NCBI GenBank assembly: GCA_003342895.1
Contig: PTFA01000012.1
Location: 7,054,252-7,118,251, forward strand
Source of the DNA: Casuarius casuarius
Lineage: Eukaryota; Chordata; Aves; Casuariiformes; Casuariidae
Direction: 5' to 3'
Length of the DNA stretch: 64,000 nucleotides
Part shown: in pieces, positions 32,745-46,000 of the stretch
Layout: each line of letters starts with the position of its first letter
Position numbering within the stretch: the first letter of the stretch is position 1
The notes under the pieces: model-generated
Seen by the model: the letters and a program-made list of their open reading frames with translations, nothing else
Told to the model about the DNA's origin: nothing
Databases searched by the model: none
Position numbers and translations under genes: made by a program

Positions 32745-34224
32745 TCAGATTAATTCTGCTCTTCCTTTCACATTAGTTCATGCAAATAGAAAGCTCAAAT
32801 AGTTTGTGATTTTTGAAGTGGGAAGAGAAGAGCATCCCACAGATACCACTCACTTCTTGTTTGCTATCTGATAGCCTGAACCACGGCCAGGGTCACTTCT
32901 TAATACTAATACGAACATTTTTCCCAGTCAAGAGAATTGAAAAGCTAGAGTAATTTCTTGATGCTGTTTAAAGAGAGGTACATTTGTTGAGAACTAGAAT
33001 ATCCTCAAGACATGTTTTCCAAGTAAATAGAAGCAGATCACATTAGATTTCTGGAACTGATTTTAGCAGTTAATCCTTCCTCATTGCTTAACCTGTGGTA
33101 AACTTAACTTCTAAACCCGGACTTGTGAATACAAATATTTAGGCAAAACTTATTTCCAGATTCACTGAGGAAAAGAAAACCCCCATGGAAATTTGCATTT
33201 TAGGCCAAAATGTATGACCATTCTAGCAAAAATGGATATTTAGTACAACAAAAATGGTTTAATTGCAGCTTCAGATTTCTGTTGGGAGGGTTTTGACAGA
33301 AAAGTTTAGCTAGTCCTCAATTCATTACAGACTTTAATGGGAAATTGTTTCTCTTTGGAATTGTTTATTTTTCCTTTTGATATTATGAATGTGGAGTCTG
33401 TTTGTATGCTTCAAAATAGAAAAATTAGGTAAAAAGGTAATGTAAATGGTAAATGTTTTTAATTTAACTCACTGGGTTTTTTTTTTCCTTTCTGTAGTCA
33501 AATGATACATTATATTGCATATTCTGTGTTGATTTTATGTTCCATTATTGTTTATTTTATATTATGGACTACAGTACATGTGAGTTAATAATACGTACAA
33601 AGGCCCTGTCTTCACATTTGATAACCACGTTCTTTTTCAGCTAGCAAGAAAATTTGTTTCAGGCACTCTGCTAGCTTCAAGTTGCCTAATCTTTTCATGC
33701 AAAGTCCTGTGTGGGCAGAGAGAGCCATGAAAGGATTTTACCTCCTGTGTAAACATTCAAATATAGACAATGTTTGCAAAGTTAGAATGATAGAAAGGAA
33801 TGTGGTTGTAAAATTTCTGGGAATATTTCCTACTGAAATACTATCACAGATCATCGTTCCCAGGAGAGTGAAGTGACTTACTCTATAAAGTCTCAGTGTT
33901 TGCAGTAAGAGAACAAATGTCAGCCTCTCTTCTGCTGACGGTATCTTTTGTCTCACAGGAGACAATGCTACTGTTTTGGAACATTTCCTGTATTATGAGG
34001 GTGAGCCACTGCATTATTCTACCATTTTTTATTTTGTTTGGCGGGGTTTTTTAATATAATGCCTTTAGAAGTGTGTAATTTAAAATAATGCTTAAATTTT
34101 TAGTCTCTCACTCTTAGGAGATTTCACTAATTATCCAAAATCTTCTACCACATTCTCAGGATGTCCTAAGATGATTTTTCTTCATGGAGAAAATTCGCTA
34201 TTTTAAATTTTATTTTTCCTATAT

Positions 34225-34312
34225 AGGGCCTAATCATCAGCTCTGCTAAAACAGGACTGATACAAGCCATGTCCATCAATTTCCTTTGGTAAAATTTAAA
34301 GGTTCATCCCAC
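34225..34312. repeat. Possible old palindromic amniote repeat
   Basis: GGGCCTAATCATCAGCTCTG resembles the left arm (gggcctgatcctcagctggtgtaaat) of a palindromic repeat that is frequent in bird, turtle and crocodile DNA. The right arm is badly decayed. This is memory of the motif, not an alignment. Confidence 0.35.
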
Positions 34313-36889
34313 ACCTGTAAGCCAGAAGAATTTTAGCAGAGGTTAGATTTCTTACACTTCCTCTGAGATAATTCCTTCTAGATGAAGACTGTACGGAGAA
34401 GTTATATTACATTCTCATATTGGAGCATAAATTAATGCTACCTACAAAATCCATGGTATGTGGTACATAATTCTATCAACTGTGAAGTTATCATGCTTGG
34501 ATATTGTGATAATTTATTTGTTCCTGGTCTGTGGTACTGAATCTCTTATCATTGTCTTTTTCTTAAAAAAAAAGTGGGAAAAATTGTAGAAGAAAATATC
34601 GCTATGTGACAGAATGAGCTCTGAAACCACTGATCATTTTTAAGGTCATGAACTGTTATGGCAGTACTTCAATGAGGTATGCTCTCTCTTAACTGTTATC
34701 TGTGCTTCCTCAGACAATATATGCATTTATTTTCATTTAAAAATATCAATGGGCTGCAAAAGTAAACAGCCTTTCATGTAGGCAGTTCCATTTTCTAATT
34801 ACTTTTCTGGTCAGAGTTCCCTCTTTTTATCCTGTGGTAAGTGAGAACAAAGGGATTCAAATTTTAACTGTTGTTGTTTACAACAAATCATTGCACATTG
34901 TGCATATCGTGAAAATGCTCCAGCAATCATTGAATATGACATGAAACATTTCTTTATAGAAGCGTGTTTTTCCCTGGTCTGTCTTTGAAAGATCTAGCAC
35001 CAAACATACATTATATGTTGATTACAGAGAGAAAGATGGGAATATGCTGAAAAGTTTTTGTGTGATGATTCATACTGCTAGGATAAATAGATGTTTCCAC
35101 AGGCTCTCTGCAATCCTCTACCTAGCAATAAGGTATATATATAGAAATGAAATTCTACTTATTCAGCTTCTGATTGAATATTTTGGAAGTGGACAAAAAT
35201 TAGCTACAAAGTAAATAAAACTTTCAGCTCTTCCTAGATGCATGTTAGAAATATAAAAACACATGAAGAAAAGTTTAGAGGTGTGTTTTGTTATAATTTT
35301 CATTATTTTCTAAAACAGGTATCAAAGAAATAATGTTCCATTTCCATCAGCTTTTACACCAAAGTAGCCTATATGACATGTTTATACTATTTCTTTATGC
35401 AACTAAAACACCTGTATGTTTATACTCACGCATACGTGTATATATATAGGTACAGAGTCAGAAACAGGAATGTTTTGTTAGGCTTATGGACACTGAGCCA
35501 ATTCCAGCTGACTTCACTGTAAGTTCTGTGTAATATGAAAGAAATGTTTTATTTATTTACATGCTGCTGCAAGGTATTTCCTTCTTAGGAATATTTCAAC
35601 ATACCCAACCACCTTTGTAGTCTGTGCCACACTGACAGAACAATGAGTGAGAAGACTAGCTGGGAAAGGAAGCAGTGTACCCCAAATATCCACCATCCAC
35701 CAGTGAAGCCTGGCTTCTTTCCACCCACAATGCAATTAGAAGACATGGGCAAAAGTGACGCTGAGACAGATAACAACGAGCCCCTCACAAGAAAACAAAG
35801 CAGTACAAATTCATCCCACCTGACTAAACAACAGCAGCAGAGTTTAACAAGTTTTTGAATGAAAAGCCAAATTCAAGAACAGTCTCTGTAACTAAGGCTG
35901 ACTGTGTCGCATGCTTATATTGAAAAAACAACCCCCGCCCTATAAAATACAGCTGAAAGTGATTATAGACTACTGACTCACGGCGTGTGAGGTGGGTGTT
36001 GAATTTTGTAACCCTGAATCCTGTCATAGAAAATATGAGGAAATAATGAAGCAGATCTCCTGCAAGCATTATGTTTGTACCCAAGAAAACTCCTGCCTCA
36101 TCTATCCCTTTTACAGCACAATAGCCACTTCACAGGGAACAAGTTCAAAGATCTTCAGAATAAGTAAAGCAAAAGCTTCCTGCAGTGCAAGGAAGAGACA
36201 ATTTTGTGAGGCTAAGGAGCTCTTAGAGAGTGGCTACTTGTTCTTGTTAACGAAGAAGTTTTAGTTATGAGTAGAAATAATAGTCAGGAAGGAAGTTTTG
36301 TAAATATGTATATGGAGACTGCTCTAGATTAAGGGTTCATTTTTCAGCACCAGAAAAACTGGGGGAAAATGTTCATCCGCAAAGAAAATGTAGCACTTTC
36401 AGGTTACTTAAATGTTCTGAAATATTCTGTGCTTTCTTCTATTTATAGAGAATGTGATTATATCCACACATGACACTATATCTCGATGTGATGCTAGAAG
36501 CATCTAGTACATGGGGGAACTGTACAAGAATCCAAAATAATCTTGATAAATTGGAGAAATGATCCGAAAATAATAGGATGCAATTTCAAAGCCAGCAACG
36601 AGACTTGTAACTTCAAATTTACATACCTATCTGTAGGCTGAAATAAGCAGTTGCACAAATACAGACTGGGAAACAGCTGCTTGGGCAACAGTTCCTTTGA
36701 AAAGGATCTGAGTTCATAGCGGTTTGCAAGCTGACCGTCTGAGTAGTGCCATACTGTGGAGAAGAGAGAACACAGGTTCAGTATAAAAAAAAGCAGAACC
36801 TTTGAGAACATTAAATGATCTTTTGGCTCTATACAGCAGTAGTAAGGTATCTGGGTACCAACAGGGCATTTTGGCACCATGCTTCAAAG

Positions 36890-37323
36890 GAGATGTGGAT
36901 CAATAAGGGTGAGAGCCACAAAGATGTTCAAAGGCCTAGAAAGTATGGGAGAAGGCTTTCCTACATGGGAAGCTTTCACAGCTATAGGAAGAGGAATATA
37001 AGTCTTCACTTTCGTAAAGGCTGTTGCAAAAAGGAAGAAAACACCTCTTCTACATGTTCAAGATGAATAGGGCATGAAGTAAAGGGTTTAAATTCCTCCA
37101 GGGAAGATGCAGGTTAAACATTGGGATAAATAGGTCAACAATAAGGACTTAAGGAACTGGAACAGACTTAGCTGGGTAGCTATATCATTTCCATAACCAG
37201 AGGTCCTTAGGATCAGGCTAAACAAACAGTAGTTAGATAAGATGAAGGTATAGTTTAACATGAGTTAGGGTATAGAGTTAGATCAGGTGACATCTCAAGG
37301 TACCTCCACTATGACTCTGTGAA
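36890..37323 (+). repeat. Decayed CR1 LINE 3' fragment
   Basis: GCCACAAAGATGTTCAAAGG then CCTAGAAAG matches the CR1 'gccatgaagatgatcagagggctggag' segment. GGAACTGGAACAGACTTAGC matches 'attggaacaggctgccc'. The end CATCTCAAGGTACCTCCACT then ATGACTCTGTGA matches the CR1 3' terminus ('gatctccagaggtcccttccaacc...attctgtga'). It is old, without an intact ORF2 frame. Plus orientation. Confidence 0.7.
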
Positions 37324-40300
37324 ATGCTGATTATTTTTAAATTTAAAATGTTGTTTGAAATGAGAAATCAAAGGGTTTCACTGAGAAACTTTCAGAACAA
37401 ATCATCCTGACATTTTCACAGTCACCCGTATTTTTTTCATCCCCAAAAACCTGCTAAACTAAATCTCATTTCACTGTTAGTTTCAGCCACTTCAAAGGTG
37501 CTTTTTCTTTCAGCACAGAGAAAGGGAGGCAAAGCTATTCTGTATGGCCGAACCTTTGATCATGATCTTGAAACATCAGCTGCCACAAATATCTTCTTGT
37601 CTTTCTCCATGATCAACATAGTCCAGCTATACAGATGCACCAGCCATTAGGTTTTCTTCTTCGATTTCCATCTACACAGTTAAGATATTGAGAGTAAGGG
37701 GTAAAATGGGAATAGGAATTTCACACACTAGGAACAAAAAGAACCCTGGGTGGTCAGACTCTAAGCTGTTTCTGCAACCTACAGCTCTGTAAGAATCTAC
37801 TTGAAAATTCTTGGAAGCAGAACGAGGTATTTTTCCTGTTACATAGTATGTTTTCAGGTGCAGAGATCTGATTAGAAAATTGCTTATTGACATTCTCAGG
37901 CACATAATCAACTATTTAGGACACATTTACAATGTGCACTTCAGTGCACACAAAGGTGTGAAACATTTTTCCAATTAGCTATTGTGTGTTGCATGCCATT
38001 TGAGATCACAGATTCGTGCTGTGTCACTTGTCTGTCTTTGCAGAGAATGTAAACCAACAGGAACAATGACTCTCACTGAGGCAGAACAGTCTCTGGAGTT
38101 ACAGAGAGGAGAGGTCTTGTGCCTTACGGATCCTCACAAGAGAGTCCTAAAGCATGCTGAGGTTGGAAGAGGGCAGGGAATATAAAAGTGCCTCCCCATG
38201 TACCTGTGACCAAAGAAAGGCCTTGCCATTGATTTTCTTTGGGGAGGTGCTGGCATCAGAAAAACGCTTACAGGAGCCAGGTGATTATATATTACCCCCA
38301 TCTCATGACATCCCCGTCAGAGCTTATAGAGGAAAGAGTGCAGAGTTTGTCTTTCCTACTGCTTTGGTATAGCAGGGCCCATTTTTAAAGGGGAGGCAGC
38401 TAGGGGAGGATTTGATAGTGGAACTGGATGGAAGCCGAACAGACAAGATCAAAGAGACATAGATGCATAACTGAAGAGGAGACATAAACCTGCCCCCAGG
38501 CTTTCTGTATTCCATATGGATATTTTGGTTGTGAGAACTTTTCTTGCAACTATTTCATGTATAATCATCCCTATGATATTCTCCCACAGCTTTTACTATG
38601 GAAAATATAATATAGTCAAGGATAAGGGTCTTCATGGGATTTCTGAGTCTTTTAGAATCCCAGCTTCCCCTTAAAGGAAAAATGCATTCTTTTGCTATAT
38701 CTTTATTATTTTACCAGTACCTCATTGCAAGAACATCACTAAGATGATGTACAGTGAAAAATATCGGGAAGACAATTTGACAATATGATGACTCAAAGGG
38801 ACTCTACCTCCAGTTCGGGATGCCTGAGAAGTACAGCAGAACTCTAAAATAGATGTAAGGTAGATTTAATGACATTGTAGAACTGTTTCCAGTCCAGGTC
38901 ATGGTGGCAGTTAGGGGCTCTGCAAATTGCAGTGATGAAACAGTCACAGCTGGGATGGCAAAACTGACATGAAATATTCCAAAAAAAAATCTCCCCCTCA
39001 TTCTGGTGTGAAATAGGAAGTACGCCAAAGAGCACTTGAACTTCCAGTTTGCCTCAAAGACAAATATTTCCAATGAAAATTTAGTGTGTGTCTCTCTGCC
39101 AAGCTTTGTGCTACCACAGTGATGCCAAAGCCAAACAGAATCTTTCCACAACTGTGCTTTTAGCTTACACGTGTCAGGGAAGTAAGATATAGCTCAAGCT
39201 AATTCCAAAAACTTAACTAATTGTTCTGTATTTCCTATCTTAATCGGATCATATTAGATATTGCAGATTATTCTTTTTCTGAAGATAGTTTAAATTATTG
39301 TTTTAATTTTTTCGGCTGTATCAGTACCTCTTCAGAGCTGAGGTAGACTTTCAGCTGTAAGGAAACAGCATCAGGGAAGAGGTAGAGAAAAGGCAAGAGA
39401 AGAAAGAGGGAGTGAATAATGATGCAGGATGTGACAAAGAGCACAGATTGATTATTTTTGTATTTTCTTTACTCACCACAAGATGGCATCAATTAGTTTT
39501 CACTGGCTAGAGACTCATTTAAAGCATTATTTTGTGGTCCACTGGTTTGAGGAATTAATTAAAAGGGGGAGGGCTGTGTGTGTTTTTTAAGAAAATGCAA
39601 AGATTCTCAGAATAAATCCTAAATATAACATATTGACTATGAAGATAATGATTAATTAAAGAAACTAATTTGAGAGCTCTGTATGTAAACTGGTTCCAAG
39701 AGTACAAGCACCAGGAATCCTGAAGTTAAAAGCTGTCAGGTTTGGATTGATCCAGTTATCAGTACTGTCCTATGGGATATGTAACTGGATATGGTTAAAC
39801 ATCCAAATGAAACTCAGGAGCAGAAGATGTTGTTAAACTGCATCATCCTGCTCTGCAGCAAGTTCACCAAAGTTTTTGTGAAGTGGCTTCAACTACAGAG
39901 TTTGAATTCAGCTCCAGATTTCCTGAAGCTGCAGAGGAAGGTATCTGGACTCTGAATTTTGTATTCAAGAAGTTTGTTTCTCCTGCTTGTCTTCGTGGAT
40001 AAGCTGTGGTTTTCCTGAAAAGTGTAAATTCCTTCCGCCAGGCCCCAGGCTACATGTGCATGTTTTTTTTAACACGTGTAACCTATTGAAGTCTTGCAGA
40101 TTGGGAGCAATGGATATAGAGGAAGGCTTCTGGGAGTAACATCTCCCACAGAGGTCACTCCTTTGAGGAACGTATTAGGAAAGCTGAACTCTTGATGTAA
40201 GTATGAGGAAAGAAATAGCAAGGGGACTGTTAGAGGTAAAGGAGAAGGAAATGCCAACAAAGAAAGGAAAAATGAAAGGAGCCACTGAACAATAGAAACT

Positions 40301-42980
40301 ATTTGAGTTGGTCTAAATGACTAGACTGATATTTCAGAGTTTATCCAAACCGCGAGACTCAGGACTGTCCCCATATAACTCTCCAATTGTATTGTCTGAA
40401 CTGTCAAAAAATGTTAGCAAGAACTGACCATCCGTGAGGTGTGTTGTCTTTACTCAGCCTACCAAGATATAGCAGAGATGGAGAAACTCTCATATATAAT
40501 ATAGGAGTGATGTGGGAAATCACTACTCACATTATTGTGGGAAACAAGCAGTACAGAGGAACTCCTCTGGAATTATTTTTACAAACTTTAAAGAACTGTG
40601 AGTTTGTTTTTTTTTTTATTTGTCAGGGTGGGAGTTGTTGTTAATAAATCAGTCATCTGAAAGCAGCTATCTGAACTTTATACACTATTTTCGCTGCTTA
40701 CAGAACAGGCTACCCCATCTCCATACCTATCCTTTACAACTGCTAAAGCTGTCATAGTGATCCAGTATTGGGGTGCTTTGTTTCTCTTCTGCTTAGCTGT
40801 GTGGGGCAGGATTTCCAGCCTCTCTGTCCTGTCTGCTGTATTGGTGAAAACCAGGAGTATCCCACTTGCAGTCAGCATTGCTGCAGTGATATAAAAGCGT
40901 AAGACTTGGACTGTTAACACTGAACGTTTGAGGGCTCCTCAGTGACTTACATCAAAACCAGGAATTACCAAGAAATACCACCTTTTAGATACTTCCATTG
41001 TTTACAGGTAAAACTTTTATAAAGTTTTTTTGATTCTGGGAATAAAAGGGCTTTGCTTAATCTCAGGTTAACCCCATGGACAGTATCTCCTCAAAACCGG
41101 TTGCTACAAACTGGTGCCAGTTGGAGGAAGCTGTCGTTCTCAAATCCAATACCTCCCCTTGTAGTGGATATTACAGATTAAGCACAGGACGGGCCTCAAA
41201 TGATAGGTCTATCTGCTGCATAGTAGCTCAGAAGAGCCCCTCAAAATTGGTATCCTGGATAAGAGGATGAAATAGCTCACGCTGCAAAAAGAGACTATTT
41301 GTGGCTGATACACTGGATATCTGCTGAGAAACAAAAGGCTCAGTGTGAGAAGTGGGAGAAAAGAATAAATGTCGGAAGATTGAGGGGAGATTCAGGAGGC
41401 TTCTGAAGCCTGTGACTAACGTAACTGTGTCGTTTTCTGCTGGACTAATGCACATATCTTCTGTCTTTAGACAGCCTTATATATGAAATGACAACAGAGA
41501 ATTATATTTATTTACTGTTAGTGCGCTTACAAGTATCTCTCTGCATGAGTAAGCAAATGCACTTCTCAATTGTTTATATCTTGGGAGATAGATACACAAC
41601 CAAGGCATTGCACGAGTGGAGTTTACATTGCTTTCAGCAAGTAACAAGGGATTCTCAGTGGGAAACAGAGAAAGAACAAGAGAAGAAAATTAATGTCTGA
41701 CATTTGCACCTAATTTTTGAATGGAAAACCACCTCTTCTGCTGTGGGGCTATTCTGAAGTTAATCAGTGTTAAAGACTGTCAATGTTTTTTCTGTTGTAA
41801 AATGCTTTCCACTGATCTTGGAGAACCACGCCTTGTATGACTAGCATTAGGGTTAGAACAATTGGGATAATTTATGTTACAAATAAGATCATTTTTTTAA
41901 CTAGTTGGTCAAACCAAACACACTGATGCAGTTATTTAGATCATGCAATCTCTCTTAGCACTGAATCTGCAACAAATATTGTGTTACCTGGTTTGTTTAA
42001 CATAACAAGAACATAATTCTCAATATTCAAAGTCCCACTAGAAACAGAAAAGCTATTTGTAATTCTTTTAATCAAATGGTTGGAAGAATGCAACGTTTTT
42101 TGTTCCGTCCAGGTGAGTAAGATCAATAGATCTGCCAAAATTCTTTACATTATCAAAATTAATATAAAAATGAAAAATTAGTTCAAAACATTATCACTCT
42201 ATTTGAACTAAGTATTCAGTTGCTGTATGTTGGATTTGGTTCTTTTCCTTATCAAGGCAGTAGAACAGTCACCATTGCTTTTAGTAAAACAAGGACTGGG
42301 TCCACTGTGATCGTGAATTACAGCATGTCAAGAGAGAGCAGATTGCAGAGTTGATGTGCAGAAGCTGCCACTCTGAATTACAGGGTCATTCATGCAGTTC
42401 AGCTTGAAAATAAGACAGACGCAGCGTTTAGCATTAGAATCCACGCAATACTTTAATTAAGAGGTAACGTCACTGGCATATAATGCTGTCCCAGAATAAC
42501 AGTCTCCTGTTGCTGGATGTAAACCAAGAAACCAAGACAGTTCCTGAGTATAAACACTGAGAGGCAAATGTTTCCAAAGCAGTAGACATTTATCCGTGCG
42601 ATATTATTCCATTCAACTGTTCCTGTTGAAGCAGGTGGTTAAAAAAATGCAATAGATCAGTGAACACGGATGCATCACAGTGACAATTGTTTACTGCTGA
42701 CCAGACTATGCCCACAGGAAGGAAATTCCTCCATGTTCTTTGTTGCAGAAAGGGGCTTTTCTTCTTCAACCAGAAGTGATAGATTCTGACCCCAGACCTC
42801 AGGATGTGCTGAAGGCTGCCTTCACTTGACACAGGCTTTTGCCATTTTCCTAGGCTTGTTTGCAGCTCTGCTCTACAGCTGTGCAACATAGCTGCATATA
42901 GTATCTCCCCAAAAGATGTTCTACTAGAGAGCAGGCATGTTTTCTGCTTTAGCTGTTTAAAATGCCACCACACAGGTCTG
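37324..42980. other. Intergenic sequence, nothing firmly recognised
   Basis: The notable signals are an acceptor-like CTGTCTTTGCAG ending at 38043 and a perfect TATAAAAG at 38181-38188 on the plus strand. No conserved protein segment was found. The open frame at 38804-39151 (minus, 115 codons) is unassigned. Confidence 0.45.
38181..38188 (+). promoter_or_regulatory. TATA box consensus TATAAAAG
   Basis: GGGCAGGGAATATAAAAGTG on the plus strand. It has no associated open frame or GC-rich start region, so it may be chance or a relic LTR promoter. Confidence 0.25.
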
Positions 42981-43060
42981 TTTTATTGTTTATTTTATTC
43001 TGAAAATCTAATGCTTAAGAGGCTCAGCCAGAAACAGGGACCCCATTGCGCTACATAAAC
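42981..43060. repeat. Decayed ancient amniote SINE/L2-class repeat fragment
   Basis: ATGCTTAAGAGGCTCAGCCA followed by ACAGGGACCCCATTGCGCTA resembles a frequent bird/turtle/crocodile repeat ('...agaggccccagccag..cagggccccattgtgctaggcgctgtac'). The TTATTGTTTATTTTATT start also fits. I cannot name the family from memory with certainty. Confidence 0.4.
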
Positions 43061-46000
43061 CTCCCCAATAGGTCTGTTTTAGAAGTGGATCCGGGGCAAA
43101 CTTTAATGTTCGCCAGGGGTTGTTCTCTGTGAAATTTAGCTGTTTGCTAAATTAAATGGCTGTATGACTCTATATGATTTATAGCTGTCTGTATTGCTAT
43201 GTCTCCATTGAAACAAAGATTTCAATTTTATCTGTAGCTAAAACACAGTTTCCAAAAATCTGGCCAATAGTTAGGAATGATATTACTAAATATTGTTTGA
43301 AAACAAAAAAAAATTAAAAACTGCCATGAAAGCAAACAATAGAGCAGAAGACAAATAGTTCTTCACAGACATATACGAAACTGAAACGATCAGAGAAGCT
43401 GAAGGTTGTTAGACCTAATTCCTACTGATAAAATGTTTGTTTCAAAGCATACGTTTAAGAAGTGGGTATCTATCTCTCCTAGGCTTCCCTCAGAAATCTC
43501 TCTGAGGCGTCATGTTTTCTTTAAATGTCAGTGATAATAGCCTGGCATTAAACATTCCCTTAAAATGTCTGAAAGTTAAATATTTTAACACGTCTGTAAG
43601 GAAAACATAGGCTGTCTCACTGGAAAAAATTTCCTGGCAGGAAGATTTGAAAGACTGTGGAACAATCTCTGAAGAGAAGTGATATAGCCTCATTTTGCAT
43701 TAGACATTTCCAGTTAAACTGAACAGTTCCCAGGGAAATGTAACCTGGCAGAACAAGCTCGTTTTGGAAGATCCACTTGTAACCCAGGTACGAATTCAAT
43801 GAGAGTTTTGCGCAGTCTTCAGTGGGCCCACGGTCACATCTTGAACCTAGTAGACTTTCCAATCAAATTGTAAGGGTAAGAGGTTATTCTTATAAAATAA
43901 ATCCAAACATTTTCTTTTCCTACCCATTTTCACTACATAAGCTATTCCCAATGCCAGGAGTTCATGTGTAACATGAATAAAGAGGAAAGCTGCATTTTTA
44001 AATTTTTCCTTTAAATAAACTTGGATGCTTTTTAAAGGGTGTTATTCAGTTTTAAAATGCTGAAAGTGTTTTTAATAGCATTCAGAATGCTTTGAGAGAT
44101 ACAAACAAGATGTCTAGAAGCCTCACTGGCCTTGATTTTTACTTGCACTATGACCTTTTCCATCACACTGACAGTATACAGGCCCCTTAAAATGGAAATA
44201 AGTTAACAGAGTGGCTCAAAAGGTTCTCACTGTAAATGAAAATCAGGTTTACTGAGTTCAAAGAAAGCAGAGGAAAATTAACCCTGCAATGAAGAAAATT
44301 AAATGCATTTCCCTGAAATAAATGCTAGTGACACAGGGGAGGAAAAGTTCAAATGAGACCCTGAATCAACGGGCAATGCACAAGACGCTAAGCCTGAGGA
44401 TAAGCAGATATCACCGTAACACATGGATTACTCTAAGACAGGCGGTCCCAAGGCCCCTTGGTCTATTGATTCTGCTGCTATGGAGTTTTTTAAATACATC
44501 TTTGGTTTCATATTTTCAGATGGGGCTTTTCTTCATTTCATTGAAATGATCAAAATCTTGCTCTGAATCACGTCTGAAAGAACTTGGGCTATTCTCCTAA
44601 GAGTATTCAACTCATTGGGGCATTAAATGCATTCTTGACTGCACTGTTCACAAAATTGTAACTGTGCCTGACAATCTAACAGGGGAAACACATACTAAAT
44701 CCAAGATGACACTTTTTTTTCTTTCCATGAAAAGTCAAAACGCAGAGCAAGTGGCAAATGTTGTTAGTTCTCTGAATGTTCATAGACTCTTGGGAAAAAA
44801 ATACAGTTCAAGATTAAAGAGAATTTATTATGAACTTTGCCACCTGACCAAACAACGATCAGCAAATGTCCAAAAAAAGAGATCAGTGCAAAAACTGACA
44901 CAATTTTCAAGAATTTCTCAAGGAAATATTACAGAAGCTGGCAGGCATGCTACTTCATTTGCTACAAATAAATTGACTGTCTCACTTCTGAATTTGGACT
45001 TTCCTGTCCACTTAAGCTGATGTGCTTTAAATACCAGAAGAAAGCAATATTAGAAAGTAATTAAAACTAAAATGTTCTCAATGACTATAAGAGAAACTAG
45101 GAATATGAACCAAAAAATCAGTAATCCTGAGCTAAAGCAAAACCATCAAGATTTATCAGCACGTGTTACATTTTTTCCCTTTATAAGAGAATACAAATGT
45201 GGCACAAACCTCTCTAAAGCCTTTGGATACAGACACAAGAATGTGCTGATCTACACTTTGGCACATCTTAGCTTCCAAATAAGTGAAAGTTAAAGCATTA
45301 TCTTTAGAAGTTTGATTTCTTCTACCTGGTTTAGCTGCAAGCAGTCGTGTGTGTGTGCATGTGTGTGTGTGTGTGTGTAATATGGTTTTCCTACAGTAAT
45401 AACAAAGTTTTGCTAACCATTTCAAAAAGTGAATCTACCATACACCCAAAGGGATAGCATTCCATATTTCTGGAAGAGACTTGGACTCTGCTCTCCACTT
45501 ACAAAAAGAAGTCATAGCAAGAGTCCTTCTGGAGGCATATGGTATGAATTCTCAAACGGGTAACATATTTTATTATTAATTTGTTTTACCATCTCCTTGG
45601 TAAAACTAAGCTATCTAATAAGCTACTCACTATTTGCCAGGAGTTATGTGAAGTTATTCATGCTGTCGAAAATAATCTTTGGTAGTACTGGTAATTAATT
45701 TAGTCAAATCAGAGCTGAAAAGAAAGCCATGTATTGCGAATTGCCTATGTTAAAGAGACATGTCCTCTGTATATTTTCTGGTAAAACAGGGAGAAAATCT
45801 AAGATTAGTAGTTAGTTTTAAGAAAATATCTCAAAAAAATCAGCTGAAAGATCATAGACCAGACAAATGTTTTAAAAATGAATGTAGTACGAGTATAAGA
45901 TACTGGCTTACGTGATGTTTTGAGGGGATCTGTCGATGCCCACTGCGAGACTTGGCTGATACTCAAAAATTGGTTTTCTCTTCAAAGAAAGGAAGGAACC

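Larger units (their letters stand above)
30626..36889. other. Intergenic AT-rich sequence with microsatellites
   Basis: It contains a TA/CA microsatellite at 32687-32744 and a possible old palindromic repeat at 34225-34312. No exon was recognised. The CAGCAGCAG stretch near 35832 is three to four units only. Confidence 0.5.

Noticed and set aside
41845..41856. Telomere-like TTAGGG word (also near 37265)
   Set aside because: Single copies only, no array.
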